From assembly GCA_902577075.1 (NCBI GenBank), contig CACGXV010000004.1, positions 1 through 64,000 of the forward strand: a DNA stretch of 64,000 nucleotides. Reading direction: 5' to 3'. The stretch's first letter is position 1, and every line of letters starts with the position of its first letter. The notes beneath the pieces are model-generated. The model did not search any database. It was not told the DNA's origin and saw only the letters and a program-made list of their open reading frames with translations. The DNA comes from an uncultured Pelagibacteraceae bacterium. Lineage in GTDB: Bacteria > Pseudomonadota > Alphaproteobacteria > Pelagibacterales > Pelagibacteraceae. Positions 1 to 9,647 of this stretch are shown in pieces. The position numbers and the translations under genes are program-made.

Positions 1-1
1 T

Positions 2-1720
2 GAAGACTATTTAATAAAAATTGAAAATACTATTAAGAAAGCAAATCAAGATAATTTGTTGGAATTGCCGGAAAATTTATCTGGTATAAATGTGGATATT
101 CCTCCTGCTAAATTTAATGGTGACGTATCAACTAATGTTGCGATGGTTTTATCAAAAATTAATAAAAAACCTCCAATTGAACTTGCAGAAATTATTTCAG
201 GATTATTAAAAAAAAATGACAAAAATATAGATCATATTAGTGTTGAAAAACCTGGTTTTATTAATTTAAAATTTAAGAAAGAATTTTGGAGTGCTTTTAT
301 ATTAGATGTTCTTAATAAACCTTCTTATGGAAGTAATTTAAACGGTAAAAAAAATAGTTTTTTAGTTGAGTTTGTTTCAGCAAACCCGACAGGACCACTT
401 CATGTAGGTCATTCAAGAGGTGCAATACTTGGTGACGTTATTTCAAACCTATTATCATTCAATGGTCACAAAGTTACAAAAGAATATTATGTTAATGACT
501 ATGGAAATCAAATTTCTCATTTTACTAAATCAGTTTATTATAGAATAAAGGAAATTACTAATAACGAAATATTTCCAATAGAAGACAAAAATTTATATCC
601 AGGTGCATATCTTATCGATATAGCAAAAAAAATAATTTCAAAAAATAAAGATATAGATTTTAATGACTATGACAAAATATCTGAAAAATTAAAGAAACTT
701 TCGATTGAAGAGTCTTTAAAATTAATAAAAACAAATTTAGAAAATCTTGGAATAAAACATGATAATTTTGCTAGCGAAACCGAGGTTATAAAAAATAAAG
801 AAGTTGACGAAGTAATAAAAAATTTAAAAGCAAAGAAATTTATTTATGAGGGAAAAATTAAAGCACCTGAAGGTGAAAATAACGAAAATTGGGTAGAAAG
901 AGAGCAATTACTGTTTAAATCTACTGAATTTGGAGATGATAAAGACAGGGCCTTACAAAAAGAAGATAAGTCTTGGACATATTTTGCAAGTGATGTTGCA
1001 TATCATAATACTAAACTGAAAAGAAATTTTGATGTTCTTGTTAATATATTAGGAGCAGATCACGCTGGTTATATTAAAAGAATTACTTCTGTCGTCGAAG
1101 CTCTTTCAGGAAAAAAAAATAAGTTAATTTGTAAAGTTAGCCAGTTAGTTAAATTAATAAAAGATAAGAAACCTTTTAAAATGTCTAAGAGAAAAGGTGA
1201 TTATATAACAATTGAAGATTTAATTAATGAAGTTGGGAAAGATGCTACAAGATTTATAATGTTAAGCAGAAGTAGTGATGCTGAAATTGATTTTGATTTT
1301 GATAAAGTAAAAGAAAAATCAAAAGAAAATCCTATTTATTATGTTCAATATGCATATGCTAGAATTTCATCTGTATTCAGAAATACTCAACATGAAATTA
1401 AAAGTGATATTAAAATAACTAATTCTGAATATAAATTTGGCGATCAAGAAATCAAATTATTCAAGAAGATAAGTGAATGGCCAAAATGTGTTGAAGTATC
1501 TACAGAAAAATTAGAACCACATAGAATATCTGTTTACTTATATGAATTAGCTTCAGAGTTTCATTCGTATTGGAATATGGGTAAAGATGACATTTCAAAG
1601 AGATTTATTGAAGAGGATAACTCGATAAAAGAAGAAAAGTTAGTCTTCTTAAAATCCATAGCTAACACTATTAAATCAGGAATGGATATTTTAGGCGTTG
1701 ATACACCTGAAAAAATGTAA
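2..1720 (+). CDS. argS: Arginyl-tRNA synthetase (5' end outside window)
   Basis: Class I aminoacyl-tRNA synthetase that charges tRNA-Arg in the cytoplasm. The HIGH motif is seen as HVGH after SANPTGPL, and a KMSKR loop lies about two thirds along, followed by the helical anticodon-binding domain. The ORF track begins at a TTG at 56, but the frame is open to the window edge (…IENTIKKANQDN), so the true start lies just upstream and only a few N-terminal residues of the arginine-specific domain are missing. It ends in TAATG, overlapping the next gene by one base, so the two are probably co-transcribed. Confidence 0.95.
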   Translation, partial: EDYLIKIENTIKKANQDNLLELPENLSGINVDIPPAKFNGDVSTNVAMVLSKINKKPPIELAEIISGLLKKNDKNIDHISVEKPGFINLKFKKEFWSAFILDVLNKPSYGSNLNGKKNSFLVEFVSANPTGPLHVGHSRGAILGDVISNLLSFNGHKVTKEYYVNDYGNQISHFTKSVYYRIKEITNNEIFPIEDKNLYPGAYLIDIAKKIISKNKDIDFNDYDKISEKLKKLSIEESLKLIKTNLENLGIKHDNFASETEVIKNKEVDEVIKNLKAKKFIYEGKIKAPEGENNENWVEREQLLFKSTEFGDDKDRALQKEDKSWTYFASDVAYHNTKLKRNFDVLVNILGADHAGYIKRITSVVEALSGKKNKLICKVSQLVKLIKDKKPFKMSKRKGDYITIEDLINEVGKDATRFIMLSRSSDAEIDFDFDKVKEKSKENPIYYVQYAYARISSVFRNTQHEIKSDIKITNSEYKFGDQEIKLFKKISEWPKCVEVSTEKLEPHRISVYLYELASEFHSYWNMGKDDISKRFIEEDNSIKEEKLVFLKSIANTIKSGMDILGVDTPEKM

Positions 1721-1983
1721 TGATAAAAGAATTAAAATATCTTTTTTATTTAATAATTATTTTCTTCTTCTTTTTTTTTACAGCTAGATATTATTTTTCA
1801 GATGAAAATATTAAAAAATCTTACAGATCTATCTCATTGATTGATGACAAAATAAATCTTATTGAAAAGGATCTGATATTTTTAGAGAGTGATACTGAAA
1901 ACATCATTGAATACGTTGAATTTAAAAAGGACAAAAAAACAAATAAATATTCATTTTGGAAACTTCTTTATAATGATAATTAA
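1720..1983 (+). CDS. Small single-pass membrane protein, unknown function
   Basis: An 87-residue protein with one strongly hydrophobic segment (about residues 8-22, phenylalanine-rich) followed by a charged, Lys/Glu-rich region likely to form a short coiled coil. I recognise no catalytic motif. It sits between argS and nagZ, where many alphaproteobacteria carry a membrane-anchored SPOR-domain protein. It could be a drastically shortened counterpart, but no SPOR domain is visible, so this is only a positional guess. It is joined to argS by a one-base overlap and overlaps the nagZ start by 11 bases, which supports translation as part of the operon. Confidence 0.75.
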   Translation: MIKELKYLFYLIIIFFFFFFTARYYFSDENIKKSYRSISLIDDKINLIEKDLIFLESDTENIIEYVEFKKDKKTNKYSFWKLLYNDN

Positions 1984-2926
1984 AAATCATAGATCATTTA
2001 TATGTGGTGTAAAAGGTAAAGTTTTATCAAAAAAAGAAATTGAATTTTTAAAAAAATATAAGCCATGGGGAATAATTCTTTTTAAAAGAAATATTGGAAG
2101 TATTAAACAAACTATAAATTTAACTAATTCGATTAAAAAAATTTTTAACAATAAAAATTATCCAATAATGGTCGATGAAGAAGGTGGAAGAGTTAGTAGA
2201 TTAAGAAAATTTATTGATAACTCAATTTTTACAGCGGAATATTTTGGCAACTTGTATAAAAAAAATATTAATAAATTTGATATATATTACAGTGTTTATG
2301 TTAAACAAATTGCTTATCTTTTAAGATTATTAGGTATAAATATCAATACAGTACCTGTTTTAGATATAAAAAGAAAAAAATTTCATAAAATTGTTGATGA
2401 TAGATCATTTACAACAGATAAAAAAATTGTATCAAAAATAGGTGATAGATGTATTAAACTTTTTCATTCAAATAGAGTTGCTACAGTGATTAAGCATATT
2501 CCTGGACATGGCTTAGCTAAAGTAGATAGTCATAAAAATCTGCCAAGAATAACTAGAAATGAACAATATTTGATCAAAAACGACTTTTATCCCTTTAAAA
2601 ATAAAAGTTCTTTATTAGCAATGACGGGTCATTTGTTATTTGAAAAAATAGACCCAGAAAATAATGCAACGCATTCAAAAAAAATAAATAAGCTAATAAG
2701 AAATAAAATAAAATTTAAAGGTTTGATAATGACTGATGATATTTCAATGAAAGCAATCAAAGATAAACTTGCAATAAGTGTAAAAAAATCATTTTTAGCA
2801 GGTTGCAACTTAGTATTACATTGTAATGGGAATTTGAGTGAAATGAAAATTGTTGCTCAAAATTCACCTAAAACAAACCAATTTATTATTAAAAAAACAT
2901 CACAATTAACAAGGATTATAGGTTAG
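1973..2926 (+). CDS. nagZ: Beta-N-acetylhexosaminidase, GH3 family
   Basis: Cytoplasmic enzyme of peptidoglycan recycling that removes N-acetylglucosamine from anhydro-muropeptides. The GH3 signature KHIPGHG…DSH is present, as is the nucleophile region MTDDISMKA with the catalytic Asp. I chose the ATG at 1973 (MIIKNHRSF) rather than the ORF-track start at 1889, because the extra 28 residues overlap the upstream gene and have no counterpart in the family. That gives 317 residues, usual for proteobacterial NagZ. The order argS-(x)-nagZ-scpA-scpB-tatABC-serS is a conserved alphaproteobacterial arrangement. Confidence 0.93.
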   Translation: MIIKNHRSFICGVKGKVLSKKEIEFLKKYKPWGIILFKRNIGSIKQTINLTNSIKKIFNNKNYPIMVDEEGGRVSRLRKFIDNSIFTAEYFGNLYKKNINKFDIYYSVYVKQIAYLLRLLGININTVPVLDIKRKKFHKIVDDRSFTTDKKIVSKIGDRCIKLFHSNRVATVIKHIPGHGLAKVDSHKNLPRITRNEQYLIKNDFYPFKNKSSLLAMTGHLLFEKIDPENNATHSKKINKLIRNKIKFKGLIMTDDISMKAIKDKLAISVKKSFLAGCNLVLHCNGNLSEMKIVAQNSPKTNQFIIKKTSQLTRIIG

Positions 2927-2934
2927 AGTATTTT

Positions 2935-3672
2935 ATGCAATCAGATGATTCTTTAGACTTTAATGTAAATTTAAATAATTTTAATGGATCATTAGAAATA
3001 TTACTTGATCTTGCAAAATCTCAAAAAGTTGATTTAGAACAAATATCAATTACAAAATTAGCTGATCAATTTCACCAATATATCACTGAGAAGGAAAACC
3101 TAAATCTCGAAATTGCTTCCGAATATTTATTGATGGCTACTTGGCTTACTTATTTAAAGTCTAAATTACTACTTCCTGAAACAGATGAAGATGAATTTAA
3201 AGCTCTTGAGGTAGCTGAAAAACTTAAATTGCAATTAAAAAAATTAGAGTTGATTAGGCTATTATCTTCACAAATGTTAAACAGAAAAAGATTGGGAAGA
3301 GATATTTTTATGCGTGGCTCTAAAAGCGGCGTTAAGTCTATTTATGACAAAAAAGTTTCTTTAACTTTGTTTGAGTTATTGAAGTCATATTCAGGAATTG
3401 TGATGACAAAAGATTTTCATACTATGAATATTCCCAAACTACCTGTTTTTACAACCGAAGACGCTATTAAAAGAATTAAAGAGTTTTTTGGAAATCTTAA
3501 TGAATGGAAAAATATTTCAGAGTTAGTTCCATCAGGTTTCAAAAATTCTCCTAATTTAAAAAGAACAGGTAAAGCTGGTATATTTGCAGGATCATTAGAA
3601 TTAGTTAAAGAAGGTAATGTATCCTTGAAACAAAAAGAATTATTTGATGATATTTTTATTAAGGAAAATTAA
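2935..3672 (+). CDS. scpA: Segregation and condensation protein A
   Basis: Kleisin subunit that bridges the SMC ATPase heads in the SMC-ScpAB condensin complex and so helps chromosome compaction and segregation. The N-terminus shows the family pattern FNGSLEILLDLAKSQKVDLEQI followed by ATWLTYLKSKLLLP. The length of 245 residues is normal. It lies 8 bases after nagZ and overlaps scpB by one base (TAATG), which fits coupled translation of the two partners. Confidence 0.94.
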   Translation: MQSDDSLDFNVNLNNFNGSLEILLDLAKSQKVDLEQISITKLADQFHQYITEKENLNLEIASEYLLMATWLTYLKSKLLLPETDEDEFKALEVAEKLKLQLKKLELIRLLSSQMLNRKRLGRDIFMRGSKSGVKSIYDKKVSLTLFELLKSYSGIVMTKDFHTMNIPKLPVFTTEDAIKRIKEFFGNLNEWKNISELVPSGFKNSPNLKRTGKAGIFAGSLELVKEGNVSLKQKELFDDIFIKEN

Positions 3673-4361
3673 TGAATAAAAAAAAAAAGGATAATATTGT
3701 AAAATTTCCAACAAAACTTACTGAAGTAGAAAGAGAAATTGAGGCTATTATATTTGCTGCTGCAGAACCTTTATCAGTAGAAACGATAGAGTCTAAATTA
3801 TCAAAACCAACTGACATTCAACAATCACTAGAAAATCTAAAAGATTTTTACTCTAAAAGAGGTATTAATCTAATTTGTATTTCAAATAAATGGTCTTTTA
3901 GGACAGCAGTCAATTTATCATCTTTAATGTCAGAACAAAAGACTGTTGAAAAAAAATTATCTAGAGCTGCGATAGAAACTCTTGCAATCATTGTTTATCA
4001 TCAACCTGTTACAAGATCTGAAATTGAGGAAATTAGAGGTGTTGCATTTGGAACAAACACTTTAGAAATTTTAATGGAACTAAATTGGGTTAAACATGAA
4101 GGTAGAAAAAATGTTCCAGGTAAGCCAATACAATATGGGACAACAGACGAATTTCTGAGTCATTTTAATCTACAAAAATTATCAGATCTACCAACTGTCA
4201 ATGAATTAGGTTCAGCAGGTTTAATTGATACTTCAAGTGTTGATGCATCAATTTTTGGAACAGGCAAATTTTTCAAAGAAAAACAAGTAGATAAAAAGGA
4301 AAATATATATTCTGATATTGATGAAATGTTAAGCAGTACACTTAAAACAGACGAAAACTAA
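3672..4361 (+). CDS. scpB: Segregation and condensation protein B
   Basis: Winged-helix partner of ScpA in the SMC condensin complex. The diagnostic block ETLAIIVYHQPVTRSEIEEIRGV is present, together with the paired winged-helix layout over roughly residues 20-180. A variable, acidic and lysine-rich tail follows, as is common in alphaproteobacteria. The start overlaps the scpA stop by one base. A 43-base gap separates it from tatA. Confidence 0.94.
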   Translation: MNKKKKDNIVKFPTKLTEVEREIEAIIFAAAEPLSVETIESKLSKPTDIQQSLENLKDFYSKRGINLICISNKWSFRTAVNLSSLMSEQKTVEKKLSRAAIETLAIIVYHQPVTRSEIEEIRGVAFGTNTLEILMELNWVKHEGRKNVPGKPIQYGTTDEFLSHFNLQKLSDLPTVNELGSAGLIDTSSVDASIFGTGKFFKEKQVDKKENIYSDIDEMLSSTLKTDEN

Positions 4362-4404
4362 AAATTCACTTTTAAATAATCAATAATAAGGTTATAAGCA
4401 ATTT

Positions 4405-4602
4405 ATGAGTATAGGTTTTTGGCAAATTGCAATTGTAGTGATCTTAGTTGTTCTACTATTTGGTAGAGGCAAAATATCCAGCTTGATGGGTGATGTAGCA
4501 AAGGGTATCAAAAGTTTTAAAAAGGGAATGGCTACAGATGTTAATGATGATAGCCAAAATAAAAATATTTCTGATAATCAAGACTCAAATAACAAAGAGT
4601 AA
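4405..4602 (+). CDS. tatA: Twin-arginine translocase subunit TatA
   Basis: Pore-forming component of the Tat system, which exports folded proteins. It has an N-terminal membrane helix (residues 5-19), the hinge FGRGK, an amphipathic helix (about 24-45) and a polar Asn/Asp-rich tail. At 65 residues it is short but normal for TatA. It is followed after 3 bases by tatB and then tatC, a complete tatABC operon. A candidate Tat client in this window is the M48 lipoprotein at 18577-19398. Confidence 0.93.
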   Translation: MSIGFWQIAIVVILVVLLFGRGKISSLMGDVAKGIKSFKKGMATDVNDDSQNKNISDNQDSNNKE

Positions 4603-4605
4603 AAA

Positions 4606-4839
4606 ATGCCATCAATTGGCTGGTTAGAAATCTTAATAATTGTTTCGATTGCAATAATTGTTGTTGGGCCAAAAGATTTTCCTTTTATGCTAAAAAAAAT
4701 TGGTTCATGGATAGGTTCAGCAAAAAGATATATTAGAGATGTCCAAGGACAAGTAAGTGATTTAACAAATGAAACTTTAAGTTCTGATATAGAAGAAAAA
4801 CCTAAATCTGAAAATCAAAAAAAGAATAAAGATGAGTAA
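4606..4839 (+). CDS. tatB: Twin-arginine translocase subunit TatB
   Basis: TatB forms the substrate-receptor complex with TatC. The protein has one N-terminal membrane helix, the VGPKDFPFMLKKIG hinge (compare the usual GPxxLP) and an amphipathic helix, then a short charged tail. At 77 residues it is much shorter than enterobacterial TatB and lacks the long cytoplasmic tail. Its position between tatA and tatC supports TatB rather than a second TatA. It overlaps tatC by 8 bases. Confidence 0.9.
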   Translation: MPSIGWLEILIIVSIAIIVVGPKDFPFMLKKIGSWIGSAKRYIRDVQGQVSDLTNETLSSDIEEKPKSENQKKNKDE

Positions 4840-5602
4840 AGATAAAGAAGGAAGTTTTATAAGTCATTTAACAGAGTTAAGAAAAAGATTAATTAATTCT
4901 TTGATTTTTTTAGCATTACTCTTTGTAATTTGTTATTATTTTTCTGAATACATCTATGGTTTTCTTGTAGAACCATATGCAAATGCAGTAAAAGATGACG
5001 ATGCTAACAGAAGATTAATATTTACTGCTCTTCAAGAAACATTTTTAACATATTTAAAAGTTTCTTTTTTTACAGCATTTTTTGTTACAAGCCCATTTAT
5101 ACTAATTCAAATTTGGAAATTTATTGCTCCTGGTCTTTATAACCATGAAAAGAAAGCCATAATGCCATATCTTGTAGTAACTCCTATTTTATTTTTACTT
5201 GGCGGCATGCTTGTTTATTATTTGATAATGCCACTTGCTATAAAGTTTTTTTTATCTTTCGAAAGTTTAGGTGCAGCTACAAATTTACCAATACAACTGG
5301 AGGCTAAAGTTAACGAATATTTATCATTAGTTATGAAGCTTATCTTTGCATTTGGATTAAGTTTTCAATTACCAGTAGTATTAAGTTTATTGGCCAGAAT
5401 TGGAGTTGTTAACTCAACTTTTCTTAAAGAGAGAAGAAAATATGTGGTTGTTATTATATTTGCAGCAGCTGCAGTACTAACACCTCCTGATCCAATTACT
5501 CAAATAGGTTTGGGAATTCCATTGTTAATTTTATATGAATTATCAATAATATCAGTGGGAATAATTGAAAAAAAATTAGAAGAAAAAAATGCACAATATT
5601 AA
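4832..5602 (+). CDS. tatC: Sec-independent translocase TatC
   Basis: Polytopic inner-membrane receptor for twin-arginine signal peptides. The conserved N-terminal motif (S)HLTELRKRLI is present, with six predicted membrane helices over about residues 20-245 and the conserved FxxPF-like region (TSPFILIQIWKFIAPGL). The length of 256 residues is typical. It overlaps the start of serS by 14 bases. Confidence 0.95.
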   Translation: MSKDKEGSFISHLTELRKRLINSLIFLALLFVICYYFSEYIYGFLVEPYANAVKDDDANRRLIFTALQETFLTYLKVSFFTAFFVTSPFILIQIWKFIAPGLYNHEKKAIMPYLVVTPILFLLGGMLVYYLIMPLAIKFFLSFESLGAATNLPIQLEAKVNEYLSLVMKLIFAFGLSFQLPVVLSLLARIGVVNSTFLKERRKYVVVIIFAAAAVLTPPDPITQIGLGIPLLILYELSIISVGIIEKKLEEKNAQY

Positions 5603-6848
5603 AGATATTAGAAAAGACTTTAATAATTTTAAGGAAAAACTTAAAAATCGTAACATCGATACAGATCTTGATAATATTATAAGTCTTGATGAACAGAATA
5701 GAAAGCTTATCCAAGAAAAAGAAACACTTGAAATGGAAAAAAAAACTATTTCAAAATCTAAAGACCAAAAATTATTTGAAAAATCAAAAGAACTTTCTGT
5801 AAAAATTGAAGAAATTAACAAAAGTCAATCAAAACTGCAGAGCAAAATTGATAGCATATTGTCATCAATACCAAACATTCCTTTAATCGATGTTCCAATT
5901 GGTCAGGATGAAAATGCTAATGTAGAGATTGAAAAAAAAGGTGAAATTAAAGAGTTTGATTTTAAACCAAAAACCCACTTCGAATTAGGTGAAAATCTTA
6001 ATATGCTTGATTTTGATTTAGCCACAAAAACCACAGGCTCAAGGTTTGTATTTGTAAAAAAACAATTAGCTCAACTCGAAAGAGCTCTATCAAATTTTAT
6101 GATAGATACTCATACACAAAAAAATGGTTACACAGAAATATCACCTCCATTAATAGCTACCGCTGAGACTATGTATGGAACTGGACAATTACCAAAATTT
6201 GAAAATGATCAATTTGAAATTAAATTAGAGGCAGATGAAGGAAGAAAGTTTTTGATTCCAACTGCAGAAGTTATTTTAACGAATATAGTAAAAAACCAAA
6301 TTATTAATAAGGATGATCTACCAATTAGAGTTGTTGCTTCAACTCCATGTTTTAGAAAAGAAGCAGGTAGTTACGGCAAAGATACAAAAGGTATGATTAG
6401 ACAACATCAGTTTTATAAAGTTGAATTAGTTAGCATAGTTGAAAATGATAAATGTGCCGAGGAGTTAGAGCGTATGTCTAATGCAGCTACTATGATTTTA
6501 GATGAGTTAAAACTTCCATATAGGAAAATCATTTTATGTACTGGTGATATGGGTTTTAGCGCTGAGAAAACGTATGACATTGAGGTTTGGCTCCCTTCTG
6601 AAAATAGATATAGAGAAATTTCTAGTTGTTCCTCTTGTGGATCATTCCAAGCAAGAAGGATGAAAGCAAGATACAAAGATAAAAACAATTCAAAAGAGTT
6701 TTTAGGAACATTAAATGGTAGCGGGTTGGCAGTTGGACGTACAATGATAGCAATAATGGAAAATTATCAAACTCAAGATGGTTCAATTTTAATACCTGAA
6801 GTTCTAAAGCCATATATGCCTAATATAGACAAAATTTCCATCAATTAA
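5589..6848 (+). CDS. serS: Seryl-tRNA synthetase
   Basis: Class II synthetase that charges tRNA-Ser and also supplies Ser-tRNA(Sec) where present. The N-terminal antiparallel coiled-coil arm is visible (about residues 25-105, Lys/Glu-rich). Motif 2 is FRKEAGSYGKDTKGMIRQHQF and motif 3 is NGSGLAVGRTMIAI. The length of 419 residues is standard. The start lies inside the tatC 3' end, so it is probably in the tat operon. In many alphaproteobacteria surE/pcm/lytM genes separate serS and yajC; they are absent here. The cognate tRNA-Ser(UGA) is encoded at 22378-22467. Confidence 0.96.
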   Translation: MHNIKDIRKDFNNFKEKLKNRNIDTDLDNIISLDEQNRKLIQEKETLEMEKKTISKSKDQKLFEKSKELSVKIEEINKSQSKLQSKIDSILSSIPNIPLIDVPIGQDENANVEIEKKGEIKEFDFKPKTHFELGENLNMLDFDLATKTTGSRFVFVKKQLAQLERALSNFMIDTHTQKNGYTEISPPLIATAETMYGTGQLPKFENDQFEIKLEADEGRKFLIPTAEVILTNIVKNQIINKDDLPIRVVASTPCFRKEAGSYGKDTKGMIRQHQFYKVELVSIVENDKCAEELERMSNAATMILDELKLPYRKIILCTGDMGFSAEKTYDIEVWLPSENRYREISSCSSCGSFQARRMKARYKDKNNSKEFLGTLNGSGLAVGRTMIAIMENYQTQDGSILIPEVLKPYMPNIDKISIN

Positions 6849-6902
6849 GAGTTGAGTTTGAATATAAGATAAGATAAATAGCCTTAACAAATTATATACG
6901 TT

Positions 6903-7187
6903 ATGGACGCTGGAATTGGACAATTTATACCCTTAATTTTAATTTTTGTAATTTTCTATTTTTTCTTAATCAGACCTCAACAAAAAAAAGTTAAAGATCA
7001 CAAAGCTATGGTGGAAGCTCTAAAAAGAGGTGATAAGGTTATCACATCTGGCGGTATACTTGGTACAGTTGAGAGAATTATAGATAACGAAAAAGTTGAA
7101 GTAAAAATTTCTGATAATGTAAATGTTGAAGTTGTTAGAGCAACTGGCATACAAAGTTTAGTAAGTTCCATCGAACCAAAAAAATAA
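6903..7187 (+). CDS. yajC: Preprotein translocase subunit YajC
   Basis: Small inner-membrane protein that associates with SecDF and supports Sec-dependent export. It has one membrane helix (about residues 8-23), the conserved FLIRPQQKK motif directly after it, and a small cytoplasmic domain with DKVITSGGILGTV. At 94 residues it is slightly short but normal. The yajC-secD-secF order is a classic operon. Confidence 0.95.
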   Translation: MDAGIGQFIPLILIFVIFYFFLIRPQQKKVKDHKAMVEALKRGDKVITSGGILGTVERIIDNEKVEVKISDNVNVEVVRATGIQSLVSSIEPKK

Positions 7188-7199
7188 TATAACAAAAAA

Positions 7200-8753
7200 G
7201 TGTTATACTTTTCAAAATTACGGATAATATCAGTAATTATTTTTACGATTATTTTTTCATATTTTGCTCTTTCAAATTTTACAAAATTAGATGATAGATT
7301 TTTTTCAAAAAACATAAATTTAGGTTTGGACCTTCAAGGAGGCTCATACTTGTTGCTTGAAATTGACAATCGACCCGTGATTACTCAGAGACTACAGGCA
7401 AAAATTATTGAGTTGAAAAGATATTTTAAGGAAAAAGAAATAAGCTTGAAGAATTTTTCTTTAAATGGAGATACCATTACTTTTGAAGCTCAAGAACAAG
7501 ATCTTGAGCAAGTATCAAAATTACTAAATGATAAGGAAAGTGATATTAACCAATACTACCAGAGTTACAAATCTCACGAATTTGATGTTATTGAAAATAA
7601 TAATTTATTTAATCTTAATTATTCAAGATATGGATTAGTTTTATTAAAAAATGCATCCCTTGATCAAGCAATTGAAATCGTAAGAAGAAGAGTTGATGAA
7701 GTTGGAACTAATGAACCAAATATACTTAAAAGAGGTAATGACCGTATTCTTGTCGAGTTACCAGGATTAGATGATCCCAACAGAATCAAATCATTGTTAG
7801 GAAAGACAGCCAATCTTACATTTCAATTTATTTCACAAAATAGCGAAGAATCTTTTGGAACTGAAAAATTATCATTTGAAGATGATGATAGAGAGGCAAT
7901 TGTAAGCAAAAGAATAATTCTAAGTGGTGATAATTTAGTAGATGCAAAACCTACTATGAATTCACAAACTAATGAAACAGTAGTTTCATTTAGCTTAGAT
8001 AGAGTAGGTGCGAAAAAATTTGGAAAAGCTACCAGCACAGGTGTGGGTAAACAATTAGCAATTATTTTAGATGGCAAAATAATCAGCGCACCAACCGTAA
8101 GAGAACCCATAGTTGGAGGATCTGGTCAAATTTCTGGAAACTTTACATTTCAATCAGCTACTGATCTTGCTTTATTGCTTAGATCGGGTGCTTTGCCAGC
8201 ACCTTTAAATATAATTGAAGAAAGAACTGTTGGTCCTGACTTAGGTCAAGACTCAATTGATGCAGGAATACTATCTTTGATTATTGGTTTCTTGCTAGTT
8301 ATTATATTTATGATTTACAAATATAGAGCATTCGGATTAATTGCCAATTTAGCCTTAATTACAAACCTATTTTTATTAATTGGAATTCTTACATTATTCG
8401 AGGCAACTTTGACTTTGCCTGGTATCGCGGGAATAATTTTAACTGTAGGTATGGCTGTAGATGCAAATGTTTTAATTTTCGAGCGTATAAAAGAAGAAAC
8501 TAAAAGTGAAAAAAATCCTATTATTGCATTTGATGCTGGTTATACAAAGTCAAGAACAACAATCTTAGACGCCAACATCACAACGTTAATTGCTGCCTTT
8601 ATATTATTTTTTATGGGCTCAGGTCCTGTAAAAGGTTTCTCAGTAACATTGGGAGTTGGAATATTGACAACTTTATTCTCTGTATATTTTATAGCTAGAT
8701 TACTAACCTCTTTATACGTGGTTAAAAATAAAGAAAAGGAGCAGTTATTATAA
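7200..8753 (+). CDS. secD: Protein translocase subunit SecD
   Basis: Membrane component that uses the proton-motive force to pull exported proteins to the periplasm. It has an N-terminal membrane helix followed by the conserved LGLDLQGGSYLLLEI. A large periplasmic region follows, then a C-terminal cluster of about five helices with the AVDANVLIFERIKEE motif. The start is a GTG at 7200, 12 bases after yajC, giving 517 residues, within the family range. secF starts immediately after the stop codon. Confidence 0.96.
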   Translation: MLYFSKLRIISVIIFTIIFSYFALSNFTKLDDRFFSKNINLGLDLQGGSYLLLEIDNRPVITQRLQAKIIELKRYFKEKEISLKNFSLNGDTITFEAQEQDLEQVSKLLNDKESDINQYYQSYKSHEFDVIENNNLFNLNYSRYGLVLLKNASLDQAIEIVRRRVDEVGTNEPNILKRGNDRILVELPGLDDPNRIKSLLGKTANLTFQFISQNSEESFGTEKLSFEDDDREAIVSKRIILSGDNLVDAKPTMNSQTNETVVSFSLDRVGAKKFGKATSTGVGKQLAIILDGKIISAPTVREPIVGGSGQISGNFTFQSATDLALLLRSGALPAPLNIIEERTVGPDLGQDSIDAGILSLIIGFLLVIIFMIYKYRAFGLIANLALITNLFLLIGILTLFEATLTLPGIAGIILTVGMAVDANVLIFERIKEETKSEKNPIIAFDAGYTKSRTTILDANITTLIAAFILFFMGSGPVKGFSVTLGVGILTTLFSVYFIARLLTSLYVVKNKEKEQLL

Positions 8754-9647
8754 ATGAATAATATTTCATTTAACAAATTCTATAGAAAATTTAATATTTT
8801 ATCTCTCATTTTAATAATAACTTCCTTAATATTTCTTATTATTAAAGGTTTGAATTATGGTGTTGACTTTAAAGGAGGAACTTTAATTGAATTAAGAACA
8901 AATGATAAAACTAATAATATTACTATGATCAGAGATAGTTTTAATCAAATGAATTTGGGAGACGTATCAGTTAAAAAATTTGGTAATGAAACAGATTTTA
9001 TAGTTAAATTTGAAAAACAAAATTCAAACGATCCAGAATTTATTAAAAATATTCAAAACAAATTATCCAGCTCTATAGGAGATGTTGATTTTAGAAGAGT
9101 AGAAAACGTTGGACCAAAAGTAAGTTCAGAGCTTCTGAAATCTGGAATTATTGCAATAAGCTTATCTTTAGCTGCGATGTTGTTGTATATTTGGATTAGA
9201 TTTGAGTGGCAATTCAGCTTGGGAGCAATATTAGCAATATTTCATGATGTTATTATAACATTAGGAATATTCTCTATTTTCTCTTTAGAAATTAATTTAT
9301 CAATAGTGGCAGCTGTATTAACTATAGTTGGATATTCAATGAATGACACTGTTGTTATATTTGATAGAGTTAGAGAAAATTTAAGAAAGTATTCAGATAT
9401 TAAAATTTATGAATTAACAAATATTTCTATAAATGAGACTTTATCAAGAACAATAATAACCTCAGTAACTACTCTTCTAGCTTTATTATCTATATATTTA
9501 TTTGGTGGTGAAATTCTTAAAGGTTTTTCTTTAGCAATGATTTTAGGTGTAATATTTGGAACATATTCTTCAATATATATAGCTAATCCAATTTTGGTTG
9601 CACTAAACGTTAGCCAAAGAACAATTGTTAAAGAAGAAAAAGATTAA
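8754..9647 (+). CDS. secF: Protein translocase subunit SecF
   Basis: Partner of SecD in the SecDF complex. It shows the N-terminal helix, the GVDFKGGTLIELR motif, and five C-terminal helices including YSMNDTVVIFDRVRENL. The length of 297 residues is typical. It is convergent with the next gene, and the two stop codons share the palindrome TTAA at 9644-9647. Confidence 0.96.
   Translation: MNNISFNKFYRKFNILSLILIITSLIFLIIKGLNYGVDFKGGTLIELRTNDKTNNITMIRDSFNQMNLGDVSVKKFGNETDFIVKFEKQNSNDPEFIKNIQNKLSSSIGDVDFRRVENVGPKVSSELLKSGIIAISLSLAAMLLYIWIRFEWQFSLGAILAIFHDVIITLGIFSIFSLEINLSIVAAVLTIVGYSMNDTVVIFDRVRENLRKYSDIKIYELTNISINETLSRTIITSVTTLLALLSIYLFGGEILKGFSLAMILGVIFGTYSSIYIANPILVALNVSQRTIVKEEKD

Noticed and set aside
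1889-1972. N-terminal extension of the nagZ ORF in the ORF track
   Set aside because: It lies inside the upstream coding sequence in another frame and has no NagZ-like residues; the family start fits the ATG at 1973.
5541-5552. TTATCAATA-like strings inside tatC and gyrA as extra copies of the recombinase repeat
   Set aside because: Only about nine bases match one arm, with no opposing arm; such strings are expected in AT-rich coding DNA.
5496-5821. Minus-strand ORFs over tatC/serS, and similar overlapping ORFs throughout the track
   Set aside because: They are shadows of well-supported genes on the other strand, low-complexity Phe/Ile/Leu/Ser-rich and without domains.
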